Source of the DNA: Marisa cornuarietis
Taxonomy: Eukaryota > Mollusca > Gastropoda > Architaenioglossa > Ampullariidae
Direction: 5' to 3'
Assembly: GCA_004794655.1 (NCBI GenBank)
Contig: SMMW01000619.1
Location: 434,001-498,000, forward strand
Length of the DNA: 64,000 nt
Numbering within the stretch: the first letter of the stretch is position 1; each line of letters begins with the position of its first letter. Shown here piece after piece: positions 1 through 10,682 of the stretch. Position numbers and translations under genes: made by a program. Under the pieces are notes generated by a model. The model was not told the DNA's origin. It saw only the letters and a program-made list of their open reading frames with translations, and did no database searches.

Positions 1-394
1 CATTGTCTTTCTTCCCTCCTCTAGTTTTTTTTTTTTTTTCCTCACATATTTAGAGGTTTTAATAGGTGTATGTTATATATATATGCCAATTTGATTTCAT
101 TTCCTCCAGTGTAAATGTGTAACTTATTGATCCTATAATTGTCATGCAAACCAGGAACAGTTGTGTGTTTGTGCAGCGTTTTTAGGTACAGCTTTGTGTA
201 ATGCTTAATGTGGACACTTTCTTCTTGTCTCTCTCTCTTCTCTCTCTTTTTTCTCTAATTTTAAACATGGATATCAAACACTCTATATTCATACTTGTGT
301 TCTGTGAAGTGTAATATGGAAAAAAAATGATGTATCCATGAAAAATGAAGATTAAACTGTGTAAAAAAAAAAAAATAAATAATAATAATAATAT
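1..394 (+). other. AT-rich left end with mRNA-like 3' terminus
   Basis: No reading frame of note. ATTAAA at 351..356 is followed within ten bases by a run of A and then (AAT)n. This looks like the end of a 3' untranslated region or the tail of a retroposed copy; the body would lie left of the window. Confidence 0.4.
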
Positions 395-795
395 TGTCAG
401 ACCCTATTATCACACTTAATATTGTCAGACATTATTATCACACTTAATATTGTCAGACCTTATTGTCACACTTAATATTGTCAGACCTTATTGTCACACT
501 TAATAGTGTCAGACCTTATTATCACACTGAATATTGTCAGACCTTATTGTCACACTTGATATTGTCAGACCTTATTGTCACACTGAATAGTGTCAGACCT
601 TATTGTCCCACTTGATATTGTCAGACCTTCTTGTCACACTGCATAGTGTCAGACCTTATTATCACACTTAATATTGTCAGACATTATTATCACAATTAAT
701 ATTGTCAGACCTTATTGTCACACTTAATATTGTCAGACCTTATTGTCACACTTAATATTGTCAGACCTTATTGTCATATCTTATTGTCGCACTTA
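395..795. repeat. 28-bp minisatellite, about 14 copies
   Basis: Unit contains TTGTCAGACCTTATTGTCAC. Copies differ by single bases (ATTATC/TTATTG, TTAATA/TGAATA). A short non-repeat stretch of about 250 bases follows without any visible gene. Confidence 0.9.
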
Positions 796-1043
796 AGTGG
801 TATACGCAATGACTTTCGGGACTTTGTCAACATAAGAGACATCAAGCATCAAATGCCGTTGTTTTGACATGTCAAATCTCCGTGTTTCTGACCCCATTTG
901 TGGTGTGTAACTCATATATGGCGCCATCAGTACATGTTTTTAGCACATCTACCCGACATGTTGTCACCACGTGTTTAAGTAGCCGTCCAGTGATGGCCCA
1001 CCATGCAGTGTTTGTAAGATAACGATATTAATAACGGAAACAG

Positions 1044-1190
1044 TAGGACTGTCATGACACGAGCAGATGGTCAACAAAATGACATGCTAGCAGGACTGTC
1101 ACGACACGAGCAGATGGTCAACAAAATGACATGCTAGCAGGGCTGTCACGACACGAGCAGATGGTCAACAAAATGACATGCTAGCAGGGC
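1044..1190. repeat. 48-bp tandem repeat, 3 copies
   Basis: Three near-identical copies, each containing CGACACGAGCAGATGGTCAA and ending GACATGCTAGC. The following 1200..1370 has nothing recognisable except a doubled TTATGTCCCTTTGTG. Confidence 0.9.
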
Positions 1191-1375
1191 TCGTAACAAC
1201 CATTTTACAAACATGATGAACATCTGATCACGCTGTGTTATGTCCCTTTGTGAGTGTTATGTCCCTTTGTGTTGTTAAGGCCCTTGACAACCAGACAAAT
1301 GTCGTCTAACGTTTGATTTTCTATCGAGGGTCTTTATCCCTTATGCCGCTACGTTAGTCCAGTGAAAACTACCAG

Positions 1376-1872
1376 TGACACCAGGTCTTAGTCTAACCAC
1401 TCACACCAGGTCTTAGTCTTACCACTCACACAAGGTCTTAGTCTTACCACTCACACAAGGTCTTAGTCTTACCACTCACACAAGGTCTTAGTCTAACCAC
1501 TGACACCAGGTCTTGGTCTTACCACTCACACAAGGTCTTAGTCTAACCACTCACACCAGGTCTTAGTCTAACCACTCACACCAGGTCTTAGTCTAACCAC
1601 TCACACCAGGTCTTAGTCTAACCACTCACACCAGGTCTTAGTCTAACCACTCACACTAGGTCTTGGTCTAATCACTCACACCAGGTCTTACCACTCACAC
1701 CAGGTCTTAGTCTTACCACTCACACCAGGTCTTGGTCTAGTCACTCACACCAGGTCTTACCACTCACACCAGGTTTTAGTTTTAGTCTAACCACTCACAC
1801 CAGGTTTTAGTTTTAGTCTAACCACTCACACCAGGTCTTAGTCTAACCACTCACACCAGGTCTTACCACTCA
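1376..1872. repeat. 25-bp minisatellite, about 19 copies
   Basis: Unit contains CCAGGTCTTAGTCTAACCAC followed by TCACA. Some copies lack the middle (TAGTCTAA) and two carry an inserted TTTTAGT. Confidence 0.9.
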
Positions 1873-2320
1873 ACCATACTGATGACAAGTATTTTGTGTC
1901 ACTAGAGCTGTCACTATACTGATGACAAGTATTTTGTGTCACTAGAGTTGTCACTATACTGGTGACAAGTATTTTGTGTCACCAGAGCTGTCACTATACT
2001 GATGACAAGTATGTTGTGTCACTAGAGCTGTCACTATACTGGTGACAAGTATTTTGTGTCACTAGAGTTGTCACTATACTGGTGACAAGTATTTTGTGTC
2101 ACTAGAGCTGTCACTATACTGGTGACAAGTATTTTGTGTCACTAGAGTTGTCACTATACTGGTGACAAGTATTTTGTGTCACTAGAGCTGTCACTATACT
2201 GGTGACAAGTATTTTGTGTCACTAGAGTTGTCACTATACTGGTGACAAGTATTTTGTGTCACTAGAGCTGTCAGTATACTGGTGACAAGTATTTTGTGTC
2301 ACTAGAGTTGTCACTATACT
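1873..2320. repeat. 40-bp minisatellite, about 11 copies, alternating as an 80-bp dimer
   Basis: Unit contains GACAAGTATTTTGTGTCACT and then AGAG(T/C)TGTCACTATACTGG. From 1900 on, TTG and CTG versions alternate, so the true evolving unit is an 80-bp pair. Confidence 0.9.
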
Positions 2321-2439
2321 GAGACTTGAGAGGCCATTAGACTTAGCGCATTCCTCTCTTCTTGAAGTAAGTTTATTCTATCATCGGTTATTTCTCACCT
2401 GTGACGTCAGTCTGACAGCTCAGAACCTCGTTACTCGTC

Positions 2440-3165
2440 ACATCCTCACAGCAGCGTCAGTCTGACATCTCATAGGAACAGTCATGTTAGCCTGACAGCT
2501 CATAGGAACAGACATGCCAGTCTGACATCTCATAGGAACAGTCATGTCAGCCTGACATCTCATAGGAACAGACATGTCAGCCTGACATCTCATAGGAACA
2601 GACATGTCAGCCTGACATCTCATAGGAACAGACACGTCAGCCTGACAGCTCATAGGAACAATCATGTCAGTCTGACAGCTCATAGGAACAGTCATGTCAG
2701 CCTGACAGCTCATAGGAACAGACATGCCAGTCTGACATCTCATAGGAACAGTCATGTCAGCCTGACAGCTCATAGGAACAGAACGCCAGTCTGACATCTC
2801 ATAGGAACAGTCATGTTCGTCTGACATCTAACAGGAACAGTCATGTCAGTCTGACATCTCATAGGAACAGTCATGTCAGTCTGACATCTAACAGGAACAG
2901 TCATGTCAGTCTGACATCTCATAGGAACAGTCATGTTCGTCTGACATCTAACAGGAACAGTCATGTCAGTCTGACATCTTATAGGAACAGTCATGTTCGT
3001 CTGACATCTCATAGGAACAGTCATGTCAGTCTGACATCTCATAGGAACAGACATGCCAGTCTGACATCTAACAGGAACAGTCATGTCAGCCTGACAGCTC
3101 ATAGGAACAGAATGCCAGTCTGACATCTCATAGGAACAGTCATGTCTGTCTGACATCTCGTTGCC
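2440..3165. repeat. 30-bp minisatellite, about 24 copies
   Basis: Unit contains CTGACATCTCATAGGAACAG followed by a TCATGTCAG-like end. Because 30 is a multiple of three, long open frames appear on the minus strand with a ten-residue repeat (MTVPMRCQTD-like); these are judged non-coding. Confidence 0.9.
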
Positions 3166-3880
3166 ACATATGGAAGTGTCAGTCTGACACTGGCCGGCTG
3201 ACAGCCCCGGTACAGTGCCAGAAAGTGACGTCAGCTATGACTGACAGCGCGCCTGATAAGGACTCTCCCTTACTGACGGTAGGGAAGGGCTGCTGCTCCC
3301 CTTGACAGGGAGGGAAAGAGAAGATCGAGTTCACGCGGCTACAAAAAAGAAAAGAAAAAAGAAAAACACGGGGTTAAAGACCCAGGCAGAGATTCCGAAG
3401 CCCAGAGATGTTGCAGACTCCCAGCATCCCCCGGCTGCTGCGTGCAAACAAAAGCCTCTGCCGGTCGCTAAACGGGCAGCTAAAGAAGGGTGGGGGGGTC
3501 ACCGGGAGATGGAGGGGGGCAGACAAGATACCCTGCGCCTAGGGAGGGGGGGGGAGAAGTTGCACTGTGTCTAGGGTTTAGAGGTCACAATACCCCGAGG
3601 GTGGGGAAAACCCTATTGCACGGTAAGAAGAAGGGGTAGAGTGTTAATGGGGCAACACGTTATGGGGGAGGTAGATGGCAGCACTGAGCGGTGGGGGGGG
3701 GGTAGGGGAAGCTAGGGGTTTCGCTACATGCAGCCAGTTGGGTGAGGGGGAAGGTGGGAGAAAAGTGCAGCAAAAAGAAACTCATCCTCAACCGCTCAAC
3801 CGCTCAGCCCCAACCGCTCGATAGTAAGACCCGCATATCCGTTATGTCTACCTTCAACGTAACCGTTCTTATTCTACCTC
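3166..3880. other. G-rich, purine-biased unique stretch
   Basis: Between the 30-bp array and the (CA)n region. It has runs of G up to nine long (for example near 3690) and a perfect CRE palindrome at 3236. A 90-codon open frame on + (3302..3574) is Lys/Arg-rich but low in complexity and has no AUG near its start. It could be part of a regulatory region; no gene is supported. Confidence 0.4.
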
Positions 3881-3923
<43 letters not shown>

Positions 3924-3995
3924 ATACACACTCATACACTACACTACACTCACAAACACACACACACACACACACACAAACGTTCACACACTACA

Positions 3996-4039
<44 letters not shown>

Positions 4040-4120
4040 ATACACACTCATACACTACACTCACAAACACACACACACACACAAACGTTCACACACTACA
4101 TCACACACACACACACACAC
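3880..4120. repeat. Compound (CA)n repeat, duplicated block
   Basis: CA tracts separated by ACTAAAATACACACTCATAC and AACGTTCACACACTACATCA islands, which occur twice in the same order, showing duplication of a block of roughly 100 bases. Confidence 0.9.
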
Positions 4121-5529
4121 TAAAGGAAGTCGGGAGTAGAGAGAATGTGAAGGAGGACTAGAGAGAGAGAGAAAAGCTGGTGCACGTCTGGCAATCACTG
4201 GTGTGCATTACAACACCTGGATGACTCGCATCTCATTCTGTTACCTGACGGCCCGGAAGGCAATGAGTTGTGAGTTGGTGAGTTGTGAGTTGTGAGTTGC
4301 TGCATTTCATGGTCCGCCGTCTTGCAGCAGTCTCTCAGCCCCGTATTCACGATATCAAAAGTTGTTTTACTGACACTAAGCGCACGCGCACACACGCACG
4401 CACACACGTACACACTAGTGACTCACCATGTTGGCAGCGAGCGGACAGCCTCACGGATGAAGATTTGAGCTGCAGGTAGCAAGACAAAGGGTAAGCGGTG
4501 GTCAGTGGTGAGGGTGGACAGCTGGGTCAGGATCTCTTTAAGATGCTTATCGTGGAGATGCTAGCGAGTAGCACGTGCTGTGACGTCACTGTGGTACTGT
4601 GCCGCGCGAGGACAGCGTTGTACCGTTGTATCTGTGCAGCCCAGCAGCTCCACGCGCCCCTTTTCTAACCTACCGCGATGACGTCACACAGTCTGGCTCC
4701 TCCTCCCGCACGTGCACGCATTGTCCGCTGAGTGAGCGCCTTACTCATCAGCATGGCGCCCGCCAGTGCTTTGCTGTGGATTACGTCGACCTTTGACCTG
4801 CAGGAGCGGTCTTGCAGGAGAAGCGAAAAGGCGCAGACAAGGTGGCGCGCTGCTGAAACCGTGCTGGAGTCCTTCTATTAACATCAGTCGTCACAGCCAG
4901 CCCCAGTGAAGACCTGGCAAGGGGGGTCAGGTGGACTGCTGACAACATCATTGAATGAAACTGGAATCTCAACCATGAGCTGGAAATAGCCGGGACTTCA
5001 GCCACACACACCACGTGTCGCAGTCCTGGTCCCACTCTCAACCCTGCCCTAGACGGATTAGAGCGATAACAGTATAAAAGTGACGTCACAACTAATGACA
5101 AACTGTCGACACTCATCAGTAGTAACGTATGTCTGGTGATGTGATGTAGAAGATCTGACTGGTCACAATGTACCACTTGCGACTACATGTAGACAGTGTG
5201 GACAGTGAAGCACAATTAGTGTTCACAAGTCGCAATGTAAAGTCGTGCTGTGAGCAGGATGTATGGAGTTCTACGTCACAGCATAGGGAATACGTTACCA
5301 CGTATCAATGCTCATAGTGAAACGTGGGTAGGTATACGTCACCGGGTAATGTAATAGTTACTTACTTGCATGTGAGGACGGACTGTCACAGTCTTCCGCT
5401 CAGCAGGAAATAGAGCGAGTTATGTCACAATGTAACGTAATGATCACAGCGGGTTGTAGGTTCACAAACATCGTCATACAAAGTAATGCTGGACAGGAGA
5501 TTAGGCAGGTTTCCTGTAATACTTCCATC
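4121..5529. promoter_or_regulatory. CpG-containing stretch with CRE palindromes and a TATA-like box
   Basis: Unique sequence with no supported coding exon. It contains an E-box CACGTG (4572..4577), TGACGTCA at 4581..4588, 4679..4686 and 5081..5088, the last directly preceded by TATAAAAG (5073..5080), and several ACGTCAC half-sites. A possible donor (GTAAGC, 4491) follows an ATG in good context at 4429. This looks like a promoter or enhancer zone, but no transcript can be assigned. Confidence 0.4.
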
Positions 5530-5825
5530 AGGATGTCGGGTGGTCTACGTCACAATCGAGTGTAATCTCCACAGCGGAATGTAGGGAGGTCCACGTCACA
5601 GCTTAGTGTAATCCACGCAGGGGAATGTAGGGAGGTCTACGTCACAGCGTAGTGAAATCCACGCAGGGGAATGTAGGGAGGTCTACGTCACAGCGTAGTG
5701 TAATCCACACAGGGGAATATAGGGAGGTCTACGTCACAGCGTAGTGTAATCCACACCGGGGAATATAGGGAGGTCTACGTCACAACGTGGTGTAATTCAC
5801 ACAGGGGAATGTAAGGAGGTCTAAA
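5530..5825. repeat. 46-bp minisatellite, about 6 copies, each with a CRE half-site
   Basis: Unit contains GGTCTACGTCACAGCGTAGTG followed by a TCCACACAGGGGAATGTAGG-like part, trimmed here to its key words. Every copy keeps TACGTCACA. Confidence 0.9.
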
Positions 5826-5887
5826 TTGAGCTCAGCGTTTCAGTGACCTAAGCGAGGCCCTCATCGACGTTGAATATTCGCATCGCA

Positions 5888-6207
5888 TGCCACACCCTCT
5901 TGTACCAGACTCTTTCACATGCCACACCCCCTTGTACCACACAGTCGCATGCCACGCCCACTTGTACAGACTGTCACGCCCACTTGTACCAGACTGCCAC
6001 GCCCACTTGTACCAGACTGCCACGCCCACTTGTACCAGACTGCCATGCCCACTTGTACCAGACTGCCACGCCCACTTGTACCAGACTGCCACGCCCACTT
6101 GTACCAGACTGCCACGCCCACTTGTACCAGACTGCCATGCCCACTTGTACCAGACTGTCACGCCCACTTGTACCAGACTGCCACGCCCACTTGTACCAGA
6201 CTGTCGC
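5888..6207. repeat. 23-bp minisatellite, about 13 copies
   Basis: Unit is built on CACGCCCACTTGTACCAGAC. The first three copies are diverged and carry CATGCC; the last copy ends at the ATG of the possible orphan exon at 6208. Confidence 0.9.
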
Positions 6208-6305
6208 ATGCCTTTTTACTTTAAGGCCAATGAAGTTGTGGAAGAAATTCCGTTGGTGTTGTCGATGTTTTTCCATCAGAATGCGACAGTTGAAGATCTG
6301 TTGGA
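6208..6305 (+). CDS. Possible orphan coding exon of unknown product
   Basis: Immediately after the 23-bp minisatellite, an open frame reads MPFYFKANEVVEEIP and on through LSMFFHQNATVEDLLE, ending at a GTGAGT donor (6306). The alternating hydrophobic pattern and the ATVEDLL ending look protein-like and resemble the helix start of ubiquitin-like folds, but I cannot name a family. An AG at 6223-6224 after a pyrimidine-rich stretch could serve as acceptor, in which case the exon starts at 6225. No partner exon was found nearby. Length and context alone do not exclude chance. Confidence 0.3.
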
Positions 6306-6737
6306 GTGAGTTCCCGCCTGGTCTCATGCCAGTCCGTTATTGTGTAAACAGTTCCTCTGCGGCTTGTAAATAACTTTCAGCATGGCTGAGGACTTGGCAT
6401 CTGTACAGGTCAGTCATAAACAAGGTTATTTTTTAAACTATACATAGACACCTACATCAGCTCGTGCAGATGAGGCTAACTGAATATATCTATCAGCGGA
6501 CAGCTAGCCTTCTTACAACTAATTTGGTATCAAGATAAGATTTGAGAGTTACTGTACTCAACTAGGCCAGTAATCTATCTTTATTTTACAGTTCATAAAA
6601 GATTTAGAGATCACGACATACAGTGCACCTCATCATCAATACTGGCGCAAATAAACCAGTATGCGGGCCCCCCCTCAGGAGCGGGGCCTGAGGCGGTTGC
6701 TCCAGTTATCACCCACAAAGGCCGCCTCTGTCTCCTA
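6306..6737. other. Unique spacer, no gene seen
   Basis: Stretch between the possible orphan exon and the 31-bp array. A short piece around 6383..6408 (ATGGCTGAGGACTTGGCATC then TGTACAG|GTCAGT) has an ATG and a donor-like site, but is too short to call. Confidence 0.4.
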
Positions 6738-6739
6738 GA

Positions 6740-9700
6740 ATAGACCAGTACACACTTCCATACCTCCTATAGAAGACCAGTACACACTTACACATCTCCT
6801 ATAACAGACCAGTACACACTTACACATCTCTGATAACAGACCAGTACACACACATCTCTGATAACAGACCAGTACACACACATCTCTGATAACAGACCAA
6901 TACACACTTACACATCTCCTATAACATACCAAAACACACTTACATATCTCCTATAACAGACCAATATACACTTACACATCTCCAATAACTGATCGGTACA
7001 CACTTACACATCTCCTGTAACAGACCGATACACACTTACACATCTCCTGTAACAGACCAATACACACTTACACATCTCCTGTAACAGACCAATACACACT
7101 TACACATCTCTGATAACAGACCAGTACACACTTACACATCTCCTATAACAGACCAGTACACACTTACACATCTCTGATAACAGACCAGTACACACACATC
7201 TCTGATAACAGACCAGTACACACACATCTCTGATAACAGACCAGTACACACACATCTCTGATAACAGACCAATACACACTTACACATCTCCTATAACATA
7301 TCAAAACACACTTACATATCTCCTATAACAGACCAATATACACTTACACATCTCCAATAACTGATCGGTACACACTTACACATCTCCTGTAACAGACCAA
7401 TACACACTTACACATCTCCTGTAACAGACCAATACACACTTACACATCTCTGATAACAGACCAGTACACACTTACACATCTCCTGTAACAGACCAATACA
7501 CACTTACACATCTCTGATAACAGACCAGTACACACTTACACATCTCCTATAACAGACAAATACACACACCATATCTCCTATAACAGACAAATACACACAC
7601 CATATCTCCTATAACAGACAAATACACACACCATATCTCCTATAACAGATCAGTACACACACCATATCTCCTATATCAGACCAGTACACACACCATATCT
7701 CCTATATCAGACCAGTACACACACCATATCTCCTATATCAGACCAGTACACACCATATCTCCTATATCAGACCAGTACACACACCATATCTCCTATATCA
7801 GACCAGTACACACTTACATATCTCCTATATCAGACCAGTACACACACCATATCTCCTATATCAGACTAGTACACACACCATATCAGTCCATATCTCCTAA
7901 CAGACCAGTACACACACCATATCTCCTATATCAGACCAGTACACACACCATATCTCCTATATCAGACCAGTACACACACCATATCTCCTATATCAGACCA
8001 GTACACACACCATATCTCCTATATCAGACCTGAACACACACCATATCTCCTATATCAGACCTGTACACACACCATATCTCCTATATCAGACCAGTACACA
8101 CACCATATCTCCTATATCAGACCAGTACACACACCATATCTCCTATATCAGACCAGTACACACTTACATATCTCCTATAACAGACCAGTACACACTTACA
8201 TATCTTCTATATCAGACCAGTACACACACCATATCTCCTATATCAGACCAGTACACACACCATATCTCCTATATCAGACCTGTACACACACCATATCTCC
8301 TATAACAGATCAGTACACACACCATATCTCCTATATCAGACCAGTACACACACCATATCTCCTATATCAGACCACTACACACACCATATCTCCTATATCA
8401 GACCAGTACACACACCATATCTCCTATAACATACCAGTACACACACCATATCTCCTATATCAGATCAGTACACACACCATATCTCCTATATCAGACCAGT
8501 ACACACTTACATATCTCCTATATCAGACCAGTACACACTTACATATCTCCTATAACAGACCAGTACACACACCATATCTCCTATATCAGATCAGTACACA
8601 CACCATATCTCCTATATCAGATCAGTACACACACCATATCTCCTATATCAGACCAGTACACACTTACATATCTCCTATATCAGACCTGTACACACACCAT
8701 ATCTCCTATATCAGACCAGTACACACACCATATCTCCTATATCAGACCAGTACACACACCATATCTCCTATATCAGACCAGTACACACTTACATATCTCC
8801 TATAACAGACCAGTACACACTTACATATCTTCTATATCAGACCAGTACACACACCATATCTCCTATATCAGACCAGTACACACACCATATCTCCTATATC
8901 AGACCTGTACACACACCATATCTCCTATAACAGATCAGTACACACACCATATCTCCTATATCAGACCAGTACACACACCATATCTCCTATATCAGACCAC
9001 TACACACACCATATCTCCTATATCAGACCAGTACACACACCATATCTCCTATATCAGATCAGTACACACACCATATCTCCTATATCAGATCAGTACACAC
9101 ACCATATCTCCTATATCAGACAAGTACGCACACCATATCTCCTATAACATACCAGTACACACACCATATCTCCTATATCAGACCAGTACACACACCATAT
9201 CTCCTATATCAGATCAGTACACACACCATATCTCCTATATCAGACCAGTACACACTTACATATCTCCTGTAACAGACCAGTACACACACCATATCTCCTA
9301 TAACATACCAGTACACACACCATATCTCCTATATCAGATCAGTACACACACCATATCTCCTATATCAGATCAGTACACACACCATATCTCCTATATCAGA
9401 TCAGTACACACACCATATCTCCTATATCAGACCAGTACACACACCATATCTCCTATAACAGATCAGTACACACACCATATCTCCTATATCAGACCAGTAC
9501 ACACACCATATCTCCTATATCAGATCAGTACACACACCATATCTCCTATAACATACCAGTACACACACCATATCTCCTATAACATACCAGAACACACACC
9601 ATATCTCCTATATCAGACCAGTACACACACCATATCTCCTATATCAGATCAGTACACACACCATATCTCCTATATCAGACCAGTACACACACCATATCTC

Positions 9701-10340
9701 CTATATCAGACCAGTACGCACACCATATCTCCTATATCAGACCAGTACACACACCATATCTCCTATATCAGACCTGTACACGCACCATATCTCCTATATC
9801 AGACCAGTACACACTTACATATCTCCTATATCAGACCAGTACACACACCATATCTCCTATATCAGACCTGTACACACACCATATCTCCTATATCAGACCA
9901 GTACACACACCATATCTCCTATATCAGACCAGTACACACACCATATCTCCTATATCAGATCAGTACACACTTACATATCTCCTATATCAGACCAGTACAC
10001 ACTTACATATCTCCTATATCAGACCAGTACACACTTACATATCTCCTATGTCAGACCTGTACACACACCATATCTCCTATATCAGATCAGTACACACACC
10101 ATATCTCCTATAACAGACCAGTACACACACCATATCTCCTATAACAGACCAGTACACACACCATATCTCCTATAACAGACCAGTACACACACCATATCTC
10201 CTATATCAGACCAGTACACACACCATATCTCCTATATCAGACCAGTACACACACCATATCTCCTATATCAGACCTGTACACACACCATATCTCCTATAAC
10301 ATACCAGTACACACACCATATCTCCTATATCAGATCAGTT
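6740..10340. repeat. 3.6-kb minisatellite, 31/32-bp unit, over 110 copies
   Basis: Unit contains AGACCAGTACACACACCATA followed by TCTCCTATATC. The left third uses CACTTACACATCTC variants (32 bp). Higher-order structure is visible: a block of about 372 bp is repeated (for example AAAACACACTTACATATCTC near 6931 and 7303), and another of about 625 bp (TATCTTCTATATCAG at 8201 and 8826). Confidence 0.95.
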
Positions 10341-10682
10341 GATGTTTGTATTGTTTACATTCACGCGCTTGTGCTGGCCGGTAGCCTAGTACATGTAAGC
10401 CTCTGGCGAGCTTTACCCGCACCCGGCTTGTTGATGTGTCCTACCTCCCTGGGACCAGTGGGGCACTCACTCATTCAACCCAGTGACTGACTCACTCACA
10501 CACGTATTCACTGACACGTGTAGCAAGATTCTCACACATGCTTGCCTTGTGCGCACGCATGCCCAGCTGAGCGTTGTGAAAGTGGTAGAGACGTCTGGGA
10601 TGTTAGACGCACGTGCATCATTTGTAGCGCCGTATGATCATCAACACACAGGGCCAGGGCTGTCTAAAACTATTGTGTGTGT
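10341..10682. other. Unique island between two 31-bp arrays
   Basis: About 340 bases of non-repetitive sequence including a 93-codon open frame (+, running into the next array). No recognisable protein or motif. Confidence 0.4.

Noticed and set aside
2438..3156. Minus-strand proteins with a Met/Cys-rich ten-residue repeat
   Set aside because: They follow from a 30-bp minisatellite whose period is a multiple of three; no start context, splice sites or known family.
3302..3574. Lys/Arg-rich open frame of 90 codons
   Set aside because: Purine-rich low-complexity sequence, no AUG near its beginning, no homology recognised.
6740..10340. Regularly spaced repeats that might suggest a CRISPR array
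   Set aside because: The whole unit repeats with no unique spacers, and the window is clearly animal nuclear DNA.
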